Assembly (NCBI GenBank): GCA_015179045.1
Contig: WHUZ01000014.1
Coordinates: forward strand, 744,001-808,000
Length of the DNA: 64,000 bases
Direction of reading: 5' to 3'
Source of the DNA: Kalaharituber pfeilii
Taxonomy: Eukaryota; Ascomycota; Pezizomycetes; Pezizales; Pezizaceae
The notes below the pieces were generated by a model, which was not told the DNA's origin, searched no databases, and saw nothing but the letters and a program-made list of their open reading frames with translations. Positions 25,066-34,812 of this stretch are shown here, piece by piece (position 1 is the stretch's first letter; every line of letters begins with the position of its first letter). The position numbers and the translations under genes were made by a program.

Positions 25066-25474
25066 AAAACAAAGCCAATATAACATAAACTTAGTTCTCT
25101 CACAATGCGTCCATCTCAACACTTCTAGTAATGCGTTCGGGATTATAGTGGAGCCCAACGTGCAGGTTCTCTGCGTATTGGCAATACTAGGACCCTTCTT
25201 GGTATCTCATATCAGCGAAATGTGACAGCGAAATGTGGAAAAATTGCGGGCTGAGAGTTACTCAAACCGCCAGGGGAGCTGGGCGGGAGAGGGTAATGAG
25301 TCTCATAGCTTAGCAGCGCATGCTGTTGGAGCGGGCAGCCGGAGCCTTGAAAGGTTTTAATGGGCTTTTGTTTACGAGATGTCACTAATTGTAGATTTTC
25401 CTCGTCTTCAGAAGTTAGAGTTCACAGGTGCCGATCAGCGGGTCGTCCATTTGCAATTCAAAGGATATCATAGG

Positions 25475-25866
25475 CTACGGAAATGGACTGAACTGAGATT
25501 TACCAGTCTCCCATCCTTTAACAGCTGGCTGTATGCATTCAATAACCTTCGCCGCTTTCAACTGCTGGAAGATAGCCTTTTGAGCGTCTGAAAGGGGTTT
25601 ATTCTTCCATGGCCTTTTGCACTTTCTGGTGTGCCGCTTCAAATTATACTCCTTCGAAAACCGCTCGAAGCAAATTTGACATTGAAATAGTAACAATTGA
25701 CGATGAACATCCTCCCTACGTGACATTTAGTATGACAGAAAGACGAATCAATAGGGTAGGGATTTACTAACTTCACCTGGGAGGCAGTCTTGAATCCGTT
25801 ACGTAAAGCAAATCGGCAGTCCGGCCCGAAAAGTGCACATCTATATGTTTTTCTCTCTCGTGGCAT
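25475..25866 (-). CDS. small C2H2/C2HC zinc-finger protein
   Basis: Minus-strand model: 25866..25777 joined to 25711..25475, 108 residues. The donor is CAG|GTGAAG, the acceptor GGGAG|GAT, and a TACTAAA branch-like site lies about 20 nt before it; the 65-bp intron keeps frame. Exon 2 carries CQICFERFSKEYNLKRH followed by TRKC: C-x2-C-x12-H-x3-C, a C2HC-type finger. Exon 1 supplies another cysteine pair (YRCALFGPDC) that may form an atypical finger across the splice. The frame stays open upstream to 25956, and another frame is open to 26083, so earlier exons are possible. It may be a truncated relative of the gene at 33548, whose second finger has similar spacing and the same cysteine in the last position. 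Pseudogene status cannot be excluded. Confidence 0.5.
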
Positions 25867-26821
25867 ACTTGAGCTATGCCGGATCTGGTTTATGACTGCT
25901 GTACGTACTGCTGACCCTCTTTGCCTTCCATCGATGTGACAGGGGTGCCGGAACAATACGAGACATTGAATAAATAGGTGGAGGCTCGAGAGAATAAGTA
26001 TTCCATAATGAAGAGAATACCGGAGAAGAATGAACTTGTTTGCCGCTTACGAAGTTTGATTTCCAATTACGGGACAAACACAATAGCTCATACGGTAACC
26101 TCTTCGTAGGCTTTTATGCCTTTTACCGAGGCGTAGGTAGACTACATTCAATAGTAGTCTCACATTGAATATTGAGCAACTACTCTCCAAACAGTATCAC
26201 TCTAACTATTTGCAGGTCGCTGATGTAGCAGCCGCAGACTCCAACCTATTTAGCAACTGCTCTAATTCCTCCAGACCAACGAGAAAGCGTGCCCTCTGGG
26301 GGCAACCGTGTTCCACTCTTCTTCCCCCACCCCCCTACTTATCCTTTTCTCTCTTTTTTTCTTTCGGAATACAGCAAATTTTTAAGAATCTAGTCGTACT
26401 AGTGGCCCTCATATGGGCAGTGGACCCACTTGTTCCCAGATTAGCTGGATCCATTATAAAGTCCATGGTATTGCTGTTGTTGTTCGGCTCCCAAATTCTG
26501 CTATGTTATATAATATATATAATATTGTTTTTCACAAGAACTTAACCCCAGGAACAGAACACTCAACCAAGATAGCAATTCCACAGCACTGGGAGGAATG
26601 TGGTGCTAGTGTCTATTTGGAGGAACTGTATCGGAAGTACTCAAGCACATAAAAGTAGGCTATTAGGAGGCTAGCACGCGGTACATAGGGAGTCGAAGAC
26701 GCTAAAAGCTGTGTGGGAAGATGTCTCACCAGGTCGGTGGAAGTACCCCAGATTGTGCCAATGGTAATTGCCAAGATTGCATAACATAATGTATGTGCAC
26801 TATTCAGGAACAGCATACTCA

Positions 26822-26885
26822 TACTCGCTGGTTGAAAAAGTATTCAATACTGCATAATATGCAAATTTTTTTCAACCAGCGAGTA
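26822..26885. repeat. 64-bp palindromic element with inner hairpins
   Basis: TACTCGCTGGTTGAAAAA (26822-26839) and its exact inverted copy (26868-26885) enclose 28 nt that hold two further small palindromes, GTATTCAATAC and GCATAATATGC. The whole could extrude as a cruciform. Perfect 18-bp arms in otherwise decayed DNA suggest recent origin or constraint. No target-site duplication is visible. Confidence 0.75.
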
Positions 26886-26930
26886 GATTGTGCTCACAAC
26901 AGTGGCACCTTTGCACTTGTAGTCACATAT

Positions 26931-27135
26931 CATACCGTATTATTTTTCAGTTTTAGAACCTGGCGCTAGACGGATGAGGTGTAGGTGAGGACTCTACGTA
27001 TGTATATCTCACTCTGCTTTGACCTCGTATCATGCTTCATTCAGGTGTAGCATCATAACCCCTGTATGCCAAACCGAGTTCAGTAGATTTCAACCATCTA
27101 GCGGGAGGTTCTAAAATTCGAAATAATACGGTATG
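26931..27135. mobile_element. MITE-like element with ~42-bp terminal inverted repeats
   Basis: The left end starts CATACCGTATTATTT and contains TTTTAGAACCT and CGCTAGA; the right end (27094-27135) is its inverted counterpart ending AAATAATACGGTATG. The ends match over about 42 bp with a few mismatches, and the internal 120 bp has no coding capacity. About 205 bp with long inverted ends is typical of a non-autonomous DNA transposon. No clear target-site duplication is seen, so the superfamily is undetermined. Confidence 0.75.
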
Positions 27136-28254
27136 CGACGGCATGTATTACGGCTAAGCTAAGGTGGAGGCCGAAAATAATAGCTAGTCTGGGCACGAGA
27201 ACAGTATGTATATGCACCCGCCGGTCCGCTTCTCTACTCTAGTACTTGCGTACACCCGGCAGCGGTGTAATCATGACACGCTTTCGGGTGTTCCTGACAC
27301 CACTTCAGGCGCCCTCATTCAAGAAGATGATACCTGCGAAATTGACTGCCCGTCCGGGTGTAGCGGTGATACCCGACATTTTGCACCACAGTTTGAGGTA
27401 TTAGTTTAGTAGTCTGGATTGGTTAGCATAGGCGGGTTAGTACCAGGGGACAAGATAAATCATTGCTACCAGCCTTGTAGGGATAAATAGAGACCTTCTG
27501 GAGTAATTTTTACGAGCATGTGTCGCTTCACAAGGCTCATCAATATGCGATGTCCATACTCACTGTCATTCCTGATGATCTTCTGTTTCATGGAAGAAAA
27601 AGCAGTTGAGTATTCTTCAGGCAGTCAGGCCTCAGTAGATATTTGTTGCATGACGGGATTGGTTGCAGCTGTGGAGATTCACAAAGTTCTACTATAGAGC
27701 AGTAGGGGCAAGCTTCCATTTTATCCATTGCTCAGTAATTGCTATGCAACACCAGTTAGCAATCGAAAGCCGGTAGGTAGTGGCAGTCTCTCGCTGGACA
27801 TAGGCTGAATCATTCAGCTTGCTTAGCCCATTGACTATATGGATTGGGTCATCCCAGTCTACCCAAATGCTGCAACATAAATCAGCTGGCGAAGACGAAC
27901 TAATCAACATCTCACATACCATTGTACTCTAGGAATTTCCCAGCCAACCCGTCTGTGACAAAACCTTTGTACGGCCGGGGTGGCCCGAGCAGCCCAATGA
28001 TCATTCATTGAGCCTTGACTACGTACTAAGAGCTGGAGAAGGACCGTAGATATCGTCTCAATTCAGTAATATCTCAATATGGCAAGAAGGTATCATTGTC
28101 AGGGCACCAAATAGCCATGTTGAGAATGTTGAGCCACAGCGAGAATATGGAAGTTGAGCAGGTTACAGCAACGATATATGGCAGTATTGCTGTAAGTTGC
28201 GATGTATGGGGATATTCAACGTAGTGAGCGACATGGTCATTTGTACGTGTTTCA

Positions 28255-28306
28255 TCGCCATAGCCCATAGGGCGGCAAGCGATTAATGATATATAAAAAA
28301 AAAAAA
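28255..28306 (+). mobile_element. family A SINE, hairpin-only copy
   Basis: TCGCCATAGCCCATAGGGC, then GGCAAGCGATTAATGATAT and about 13 A. The direct repeats ATTTGTACGTGTTTCA (28239-28254) and ATTTGTATGTGTTTCA (28307-28322) match at 15 of 16 bases. The insertion is about 52 bp including the tail. Confidence 0.92.
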
Positions 28307-28547
28307 ATTTGTATGTGTTTCAGGAAAGAAAGACAGGGATGGAGCAGTCAGCTTTCCGATTCCAAGGAATAACCTGTCAAGAAGGACGAAAAAAGCGGGA
28401 TAATATGGACACACGCAGTCAGTTCAGCAGACAGAGGTTGGAGGAGAAGTGGACGAGTTAGGAACGTGTTCATCGTGTCATACCGCAACGGGAATTAACA
28501 GGGATTAGTACTTGGTAACTGAGATGCAATGATCGATCCGAATCACA

Positions 28548-28646
28548 CAGTTCGGCGTTTGTTAATTGCTTTGCTTTTCCTTAATTTTCTATGTAGCTAT
28601 CTTGCCGTAGCCCACAGGGCGCATGCGAGTAATGATAGAAAAAAAA
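28548..28646 (+). mobile_element. family A SINE, intermediate-length copy
   Basis: The target-site duplication CCGAATCACA (28538-28547 and 28647-28656) encloses a 99-bp element. Its 5' part, with TTTGTTAATTGCTTTGC and TTCTATGTAGCTATCTTGCC, aligns with the body of the long copies at 21975 and 47979; it ends with the hairpin (GCCGTAGCCCACAGGGC, GCATGCGAGTAATGATAG) and 8 A. This copy links the hairpin-only units to the longer SINE. Confidence 0.88.
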
Positions 28647-29957
28647 CCGAATCACAGAGGGCACTCGAAACGCGCCAACCGCTGTGAGCAGCGCCAATAG
28701 CGGTTGCAGAAGCGGACAGCCACAGCTCTACAGCACTCCATATTATTCTGCAGAATTTTGCAATGTGTTTCCATGTCACCATGTGTGTTTCTATGTCGTC
28801 ATGTCCAAGTTTATGAATATTCATCTGAGAATTTTGACAGCGATAGCAGGCACATACAATTACATTATGTCATCATCCTATTGCCTACACTGGTAAGCTT
28901 GTTACTGACCCCGCTCACAACAGCTCAGCGTTTGATACGGCGCGATGCCAATTTCGAAAAAACTCAGAATGAGTGAACTCCGCCTCCGTCTGGTACGATA
29001 GCAAATCTTACTCCAGATGGGATAACACCTAAGCTATATTGTGATCTGAACTGTTTAAGATAAAGTCACAAGCATGTTAGACTCGCACTTCATGACGGTG
29101 CATTGCTTGCGACACACATTCAACACCCAGTTTGGATCATCTGGTGGCCGTTTCTCAATTACTGACACTTGAGATGCACAAACCTCCCACCCTATCTCCA
29201 GGATGTTGTTCATAGTTTTCAGGATAAAATCTACTGTACAGCTCGTTGGTAACTTCCTAATTCTGAGGGTTTGATAGTATAATGCCAAATTATAGGCAGA
29301 TGCAGCTTGGTCTTTGTTTTGGTCCATTACGCAACGTTTCAGGTTGCTGGATGGACCAAGTATCAAATGCTGGTTACGGACCTTGAGAGGTTACCCTCAA
29401 CGTCCCCACTTTGCCGGCAAAATGCAGGTAAAATCATCGGTTCGTTCGCCAGGACTAGGCATTCCAATTCCCTAAGAGATAATAAATTTTCCTAATTCGA
29501 TAACCGAGCTCCTGTTCATATTATCCAGTATTATTTCTGGTTGGCGTCTAACAGCAGTATTCTATGCTGTGCAAGGCCGTGAGTACGGCAGCCATGGTCG
29601 CACCCTATTCTGATATTACAGGTATTTGGCGAGAAAAGGCCGCGGTGCTGGAGTGGGTGGATCGATGCTAGAGAGATTGTTTGACTCTGGGTCGTGACAG
29701 ACAGTACATATCTCTTTTGTTTTCCTTTCGTCTCCTTTGTATGTAATCTCGACATTGGTTAAGGGGAATATGAATAATGATATGAAGGAAAAAAAAGGAA
29801 GAAAAAAAGGCAAGAGGTTAAGTAATTATTAGAACCAAGTCTATGATATTGGCACTTTATGAACAACTACAGATCGACTCAGTTAGGGCACATGAAAAAT
29901 GACAGCAAGGGCACTAGCCAAAACTAACGTATAACGATAGAATTGGAATGAAGAACT

Positions 29958-30015
29958 CTCGCCATAGCCCATAGGGCGGTACGCGAGTACTGATATTAAA
30001 AAAAAAAAAAAAAAA
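29958..30015 (+). mobile_element. family A SINE, hairpin-only copy
   Basis: CTCGCCATAGCCCATAGGGC, GGTACGCGAGTACTGATATT and an A tail of about 18. The target-site duplication GAATGAAGAACT is perfect over 12 bp (29946-29957 and 30016-30027). The element starts exactly at the first base of the outer hairpin stem. Confidence 0.93.
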
Positions 30016-32209
30016 GAATGAAGAACTAGGAGTGAGATTACCTTTATTCTCGACTTACATTCATCAGGGTAATGCACGTAAAGGTTTTTTTTTTTTTCTC
30101 TTTTCTTTTTTTTTTCTTTTTCTGTGTCTGTCGCGTAACCGCGGAGACGGGCTGCCAGATTAAGGCACGGAATTCTGCTCGGTAGCCGCCCAAGTTCAAC
30201 CATTAATACCAAGATAGCGTCATTTAAGGGTCATGCTGTAACCAAAGGAATGCCGTCACCAGGGCCTTTGGTGGGACTCTTAAGCACCTCACGGAAGGAT
30301 TGTTTCCAGGACGCCCCCAGCTAACACAGTATTATACAGTTCTCTAATGAATTAGTGCACGAGCCTGAGGCTGCTGCGAGGAGCACGCGTGAATGAGTGA
30401 AGTCAAGCATTCGAGCGGAAGGCCCTACCATTAACATAGGGATTGACTTCAAAGTGACAATATACGCGTGAGTGAGTGGTGTCTCTGTACGTGCGTCTCG
30501 TGGTGAAAATTAGAAGGTGACACAACCAAGAATACGAGTACATTTTGGCTTCCTGTCTCATATCGGCAATGGGTACCATAGCGTCGGAGATCCAAAATAC
30601 AAGTGGTAGTCGACTTTCATCAGCCATCTATCTGCATATTTTCCTGGCCACGAGTTTAATAATTCCGCTATTTGAATCCCACTATCATTGTGCCTATTGA
30701 TCGTCCAGTGTTGCATCGCAATGGAATTGCAGTGTTGTTCACTGTGGGTTGCTTGAAACTCAAGCGCCCCCATCTGTCTATACAAAATGTGTGGCGTTTG
30801 GGAAGCCTGGAATGTAATCCGTGTACGTACTTAGAAGTTCCCCAGTATTGTCTGCAGTAGCATTGCCCGTGTTGACTTCTATATCCAGCAAACCCGCGTC
30901 TGACATATACATATGTAATCCTGAACTGTTCATTTTGCTCACTGGCAGTTAACCGCCTGGATATAAATTGAATGGCGGCTTGGACCACTGACGCAACGAC
31001 TTCAATTGGCGATTGATAATCATTCGTGACATCAGGTATGTCCTCTGAATTGTCCTGCAGCTTTCGCTTGAAATCTAATGCTTATACCGATCAGTAGGAG
31101 CACTATGCCACGGAGCAGCAAATCCTTGTGCAAAATGAGTTTTATCCCATTGGAAATGTCAACTGTCGAACATCAATATTCCGCAACAGAAACTTTCTAC
31201 ATGTATCTGCAGTTAATATCTCACTTCAAACCAATACAAGCGCGCTTTGCGTATTGATTGTGGTGTCTGCAGTGCTCAATGTCGTTCTAGAGAAAGCTTC
31301 TTAGTATTCACTTAAGCATTAACATCAGCTATCCCTCCAAGAAGACCAACTTGCCCAATGTCTACGTTTGTCAAGGCAGATCCTCCTTCGTTCCTTTCGA
31401 CTTTTTAAGAAGCACCCCGATTCTCCAAAATGGAAGTATTCACATGACCGTATTTGTGCAGAACGCGAAATGAAGTCCAGGAGGCAATTCTAGATTGCTG
31501 AGTGACGACGTACTAGGATAGCGGCCCACGCCTGAGTCATGTTCTACAAGGCTGGATAATGATTGTGCATGGCAAGTTGCCCGAAAGAGGTGTTGAAGAG
31601 AGAACTTGAATTCTCATTCTGTTAGAGCTATTGTTGTTGACATTAGGACTATTTGCGGGACTTGATTCTCATGATGGAGGTGGTTTGAACATCGACACGC
31701 TAAAGGGGTGTGTTGTTCCTATGCAGCTAATACTAATTTATCACGTCTGGCCACGCTAATTGGAGTTGAGATTCACCGTACGAACAAAGCCATCGTTTTA
31801 TCTGATAGGCCATCAGACTTTGTGATGGATTAAGATCGGTGATTACTTGGCAAGTAGATGGACTTATGCAAAGGGATGATTTCTAGCTAGACTAACCCCG
31901 GCTGCGATTGCGGAGCTGGGACCACTCACCTAAGTATCTACGGGAGGAACATGTAAGCCTAGATCTAGGCGCATTCGATATTCGTGTATCTCTTCGGCCC
32001 GCTTTGTTTAGAAGATGCAAACACTCCGATAGGTAATCCTGGGGCTAGTATGACTCCTAGTAACTGCCACTTTCCTAAGACACTAGCCAATTGCACGGCC
32101 TGGTGGGATAATAGGAGGATTTGTGGCTTCAGCGAATAATTCCTAGCAATGCTAGACCACTTAAAAATATTACAATTGTACTCAAATTTCATCACAAGGC
32201 TCCTACATC

Positions 32210-32264
32210 TTTTTTTTTAAAGAAAAAGAAAGAAAGAAATCATTACTCGTATACCGAAGGCGCG
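32210..32264 (-). mobile_element. family A SINE, diverged hairpin-only copy
   Basis: T-run, then an AAAG-rich stretch and AATCATTACTCGTATACC, the family A 3' signature in reverse, with a degraded hairpin. TACATC at 32204-32209 and 32265-32270 may be a short duplication. Confidence 0.55.
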
Positions 32265-32959
32265 TACATCGCTAGTAAGCAATCCTTACAAAAGAGGTTG
32301 TACGCAGAAGTGATTACGACACGCATTTTGCGGCGATATGCGATGACAACGGAAATACTTGATGGGTGACTGCTTTTACAACGGAACATAAGGCTCTCAG
32401 TTACAACATGAATCCATGAGAAGCTGAGCGAGAGAAAGGCTTTCTGAGGTCGTTGCATTTGAGCCTCAAAAAATCGCCAGGCAAACCGCTTTTCTACCAC
32501 TTCATGGCTGAGATTTTGGGTCCATGACAGGGGCTGAAAACTACTAACGCAGGTACAGAAGGTTCGAAATTCGTTGTATACCCTGCAAAGAGGATGTTTG
32601 ACAAGTCACATTGCATGCATATGAAGGCAGTGCACATAGTAAACATCAGCCAAGCTAGTCGCTTAGTCATGGTAAAGCTCGCCGCCTTGAAACCACTAGA
32701 GAGAAGTGCAATACCGTGCAATTCAGCTGCCACGAAGACAAGCAACGAAAGAAGGTAAAAGTCATAGAGTCGTGCCTTCAAGGTCAATCGGCTGGGCCGG
32801 CCGAAAGGCAATTAGTTCGTCGTCATGTTGCCATTGTAGATGAGTTCATACGTCTGTATTTACGATGTAGCGGAAGTTGCCTGGGGTCGGACAAGGGACA
32901 ATGTACTCGAGGACAGAACGTACCAAGCAAAATTCAAAAGCCGGATGCAATTGGCGTGC

Positions 32960-33440
32960 GAAGGGTATTGGGCGATGCTTTCTAGGGTTGGGCTGGCTCA
33001 AAATACTGCATCCAGCGGGACTTGGGCCACGTCTGTTGCTGTGCTTTGCTTTTTCTCCGGCCTGAGCCCTGACTTCCACAATGCACGCCAAGACTTGCCA
33101 GGCCCAGCGAGCTCGTACTCACGACCTCTCATGAGCCAGCGATGCAATGCACACCACCCCATCCTCCATCGCGAGCTACCATTGACGCCGTTTTGGCAGC
33201 CTCCAGGCGCGCTCGCCAGTGGGGTTGCTGCAAACTGCCTTGCAAGAAATGGACTTGTTATATATATTCAACTGGGCCCGGCTCACTCTCTGGTTGCCTG
33301 CCCTCGCTCCCAGCAACCAGCCCTCGGTTGAACAGCGTGCACCTCCTATCATTTCGGGATCCGCTCTTCGACTCTTCCCATCTCGGCACCCACATTACAC
33401 ACTTGCAGAGCTAGCCTTCCCAGTGCTCGTCCAGATTAGA
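32960..33440. promoter_or_regulatory. GC-rich island upstream of zinc-finger gene
   Basis: This GC- and C-rich stretch ends about 100 bp before the ATG at 33548. Several frames are open, as in the other islands, but without any domain. It probably represents promoter and upstream regulatory sequence. Confidence 0.5.
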
Positions 33441-33445
33441 ACGAG

Positions 33446-33453
33446 TATATAAG
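33446..33453 (+). promoter_or_regulatory. TATA box
   Basis: TATATAAG lies 95 bp upstream of the ATG at 33548, with CT-rich sequence between them, a common arrangement for a fungal core promoter with a leader of about 60 nt. Confidence 0.6.
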
Positions 33454-33547
33454 AAGGACTCTGCGAGCACCTGCTTCTCGACGCTTTGTTTGGCACCTCA
33501 TCAGTTCGGACGCCTCTCACCTTACAGACGGCCAGCAGTCCACTGCA

Positions 33548-34798
33548 ATGTCTTCTTACCCTTCCATCCATTCCAGCACGCCCTACATGGAGTTGCCGCA
33601 GCTTGATGTTAGTCATATGTCTGCTTACCCAAACACATTGGGCCAGTCATGGAATTCAGGGGCCACTACTGCCCCCATGAGCATGGGAGCTGCAACAAGA
33701 CTGAGTTGCAATGGAGTCGGAGGCATGGGCGAGGCCTTGAACTCGTTCCCTTACTACCCACAACAGCTCCAACCCAGTGGAAGCATAGCCAGGCACATTC
33801 GTTCCAACTTCCAGCTACCAAGCGTTAACCATATGCCTCAGGTGGATCCACGCCTCGATGACAGAATACCTGAGTATCGCCATGTTCGATCTGCACAAAG
33901 CTCTCCCATCGATAGAATTGGCGATTCCATTGATGAAATTGGTTTTTCGCAGGCAATGTTCCCGAGTCATAATCCGGCTTTTAATACAGTATACCAGCTT
34001 GAAAGGGACCCTCCAAACGACATCTCAAAACCCAGGAGTGCTAGTGCAGACCCTGATAGCAGCACAAGAAGCAAGGCTTTCGTTCGAAAGTCAAGGACTG
34101 GCCATGTCTACACAGTTTGCCCAAAACAGGAATACCATTGCCAGATCAAGAACTGCAGTGTAGTCAAAAATAAGGCCTGTGATATGAAGTGAGATAACCA
34201 TTCTATCGCATGGATCTTCAAGAAGGATTCGATTGCTAAAGTATTATATAGGGACCACTACTATACCGCCCACGCCCAATTTAACTGCATGCAATGTGAT
34301 GGTTGTGGTAACAGCTATGCCAGGCCTTGCACATACAAGAGGCATCTTAGAGACGATAAAACGTGTCCCAAGCAGCGGACTCTCAATGCTGAACAACGGA
34401 AGCATGGAGAGTACAGAAGGAGGCTCATGCATTTATTCTCCGATATGACCAACATCGACAACGTTCGAGAGGGTGTGAAATTGATCGAGATGTGCAACAA
34501 GCTTCCCGAAATGAGAAAGAGAAAGCGCCGCACGGTTGCCAACAAGAGATCAGACCAAGAGGACATTGACGAAGATTACCATGAGAAGCAACAGGATGAT
34601 CAGTGTATGGGAGCATGCGATATATCAGCTCCAATGACATATCCAATAAATGTTTGTAACATGAATTACAGATATCTATCAGGAGGCGTAACTAACTTGA
34701 GAGCGTGTTCTAGTCTCAAATCCTGTTCCAGCCGCCAGGATTCAACTCGCCAGACCATGACTACCAGTATTGGGGCGTATCCATACCGAAATACTTGA
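33548..34798 (+). CDS. zinc-finger protein with C2H2 and C2HC fingers
   Basis: Model: join(33548..34188, 34252..34798), 395 residues. The start MSSYPSIHSSTPYMEL follows the TATA box. The 63-bp intron has a GTGAG donor, a GCTAAA branch site and a TATATAG acceptor. Splicing creates a regular finger across the junction, C-x4-C-x12-H-x4-H (residues about 198-221), strong support for the model. A second finger, CDGCGNSYARPCTYKRH then LRDDKTC, is C-x2-C-x12-H-x6-C. The first 190 residues are Ser/Pro/Asn-rich; after the fingers come a Lys/Arg-rich, nuclear-localisation-like RKRKRR stretch and an acidic patch. It is likely a nuclear DNA-binding regulator. The last exon may be spliced differently: another frame ending FNSPDHDYQYWGVSIPKYL at a TAA at 34810-34812 looks more protein-like than the current C-terminus. 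Confidence 0.8.
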
Positions 34799-34812
34799 CC
34801 AGAAACCTATAA

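Larger units (their letters stand above)
17100..25470. other. gene-free, retroposon-rich region
   Basis: Between the small hypothetical gene and the minus-strand zinc-finger gene I find no supportable gene. The interval carries many of the A-tailed retroposons listed separately, a 10-bp-arm hairpin at 21654-21688, a diverged repeat pair at 22.8 and 23.5 kb, and a short tandem repeat at 24.95-25.07 kb. Open frames are short and overlap on both strands. Confidence 0.55.
26084..32880. other. gene-free, repeat-rich region
   Basis: No supportable gene between the minus-strand zinc-finger gene and the GC-rich island at 33 kb. It carries a perfect 18-bp-arm palindrome, a MITE-like element and four family A retroposons, listed separately. 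Open frames here are short or hydrophobic low-complexity. Confidence 0.5.

Noticed and set aside
30084..30160. T-rich stretch followed by CGCGTAACCGCGGAGACGGGC as a family B copy
   Set aside because: Only a loose match to the B body and no clear target-site duplication; kept out of the list.
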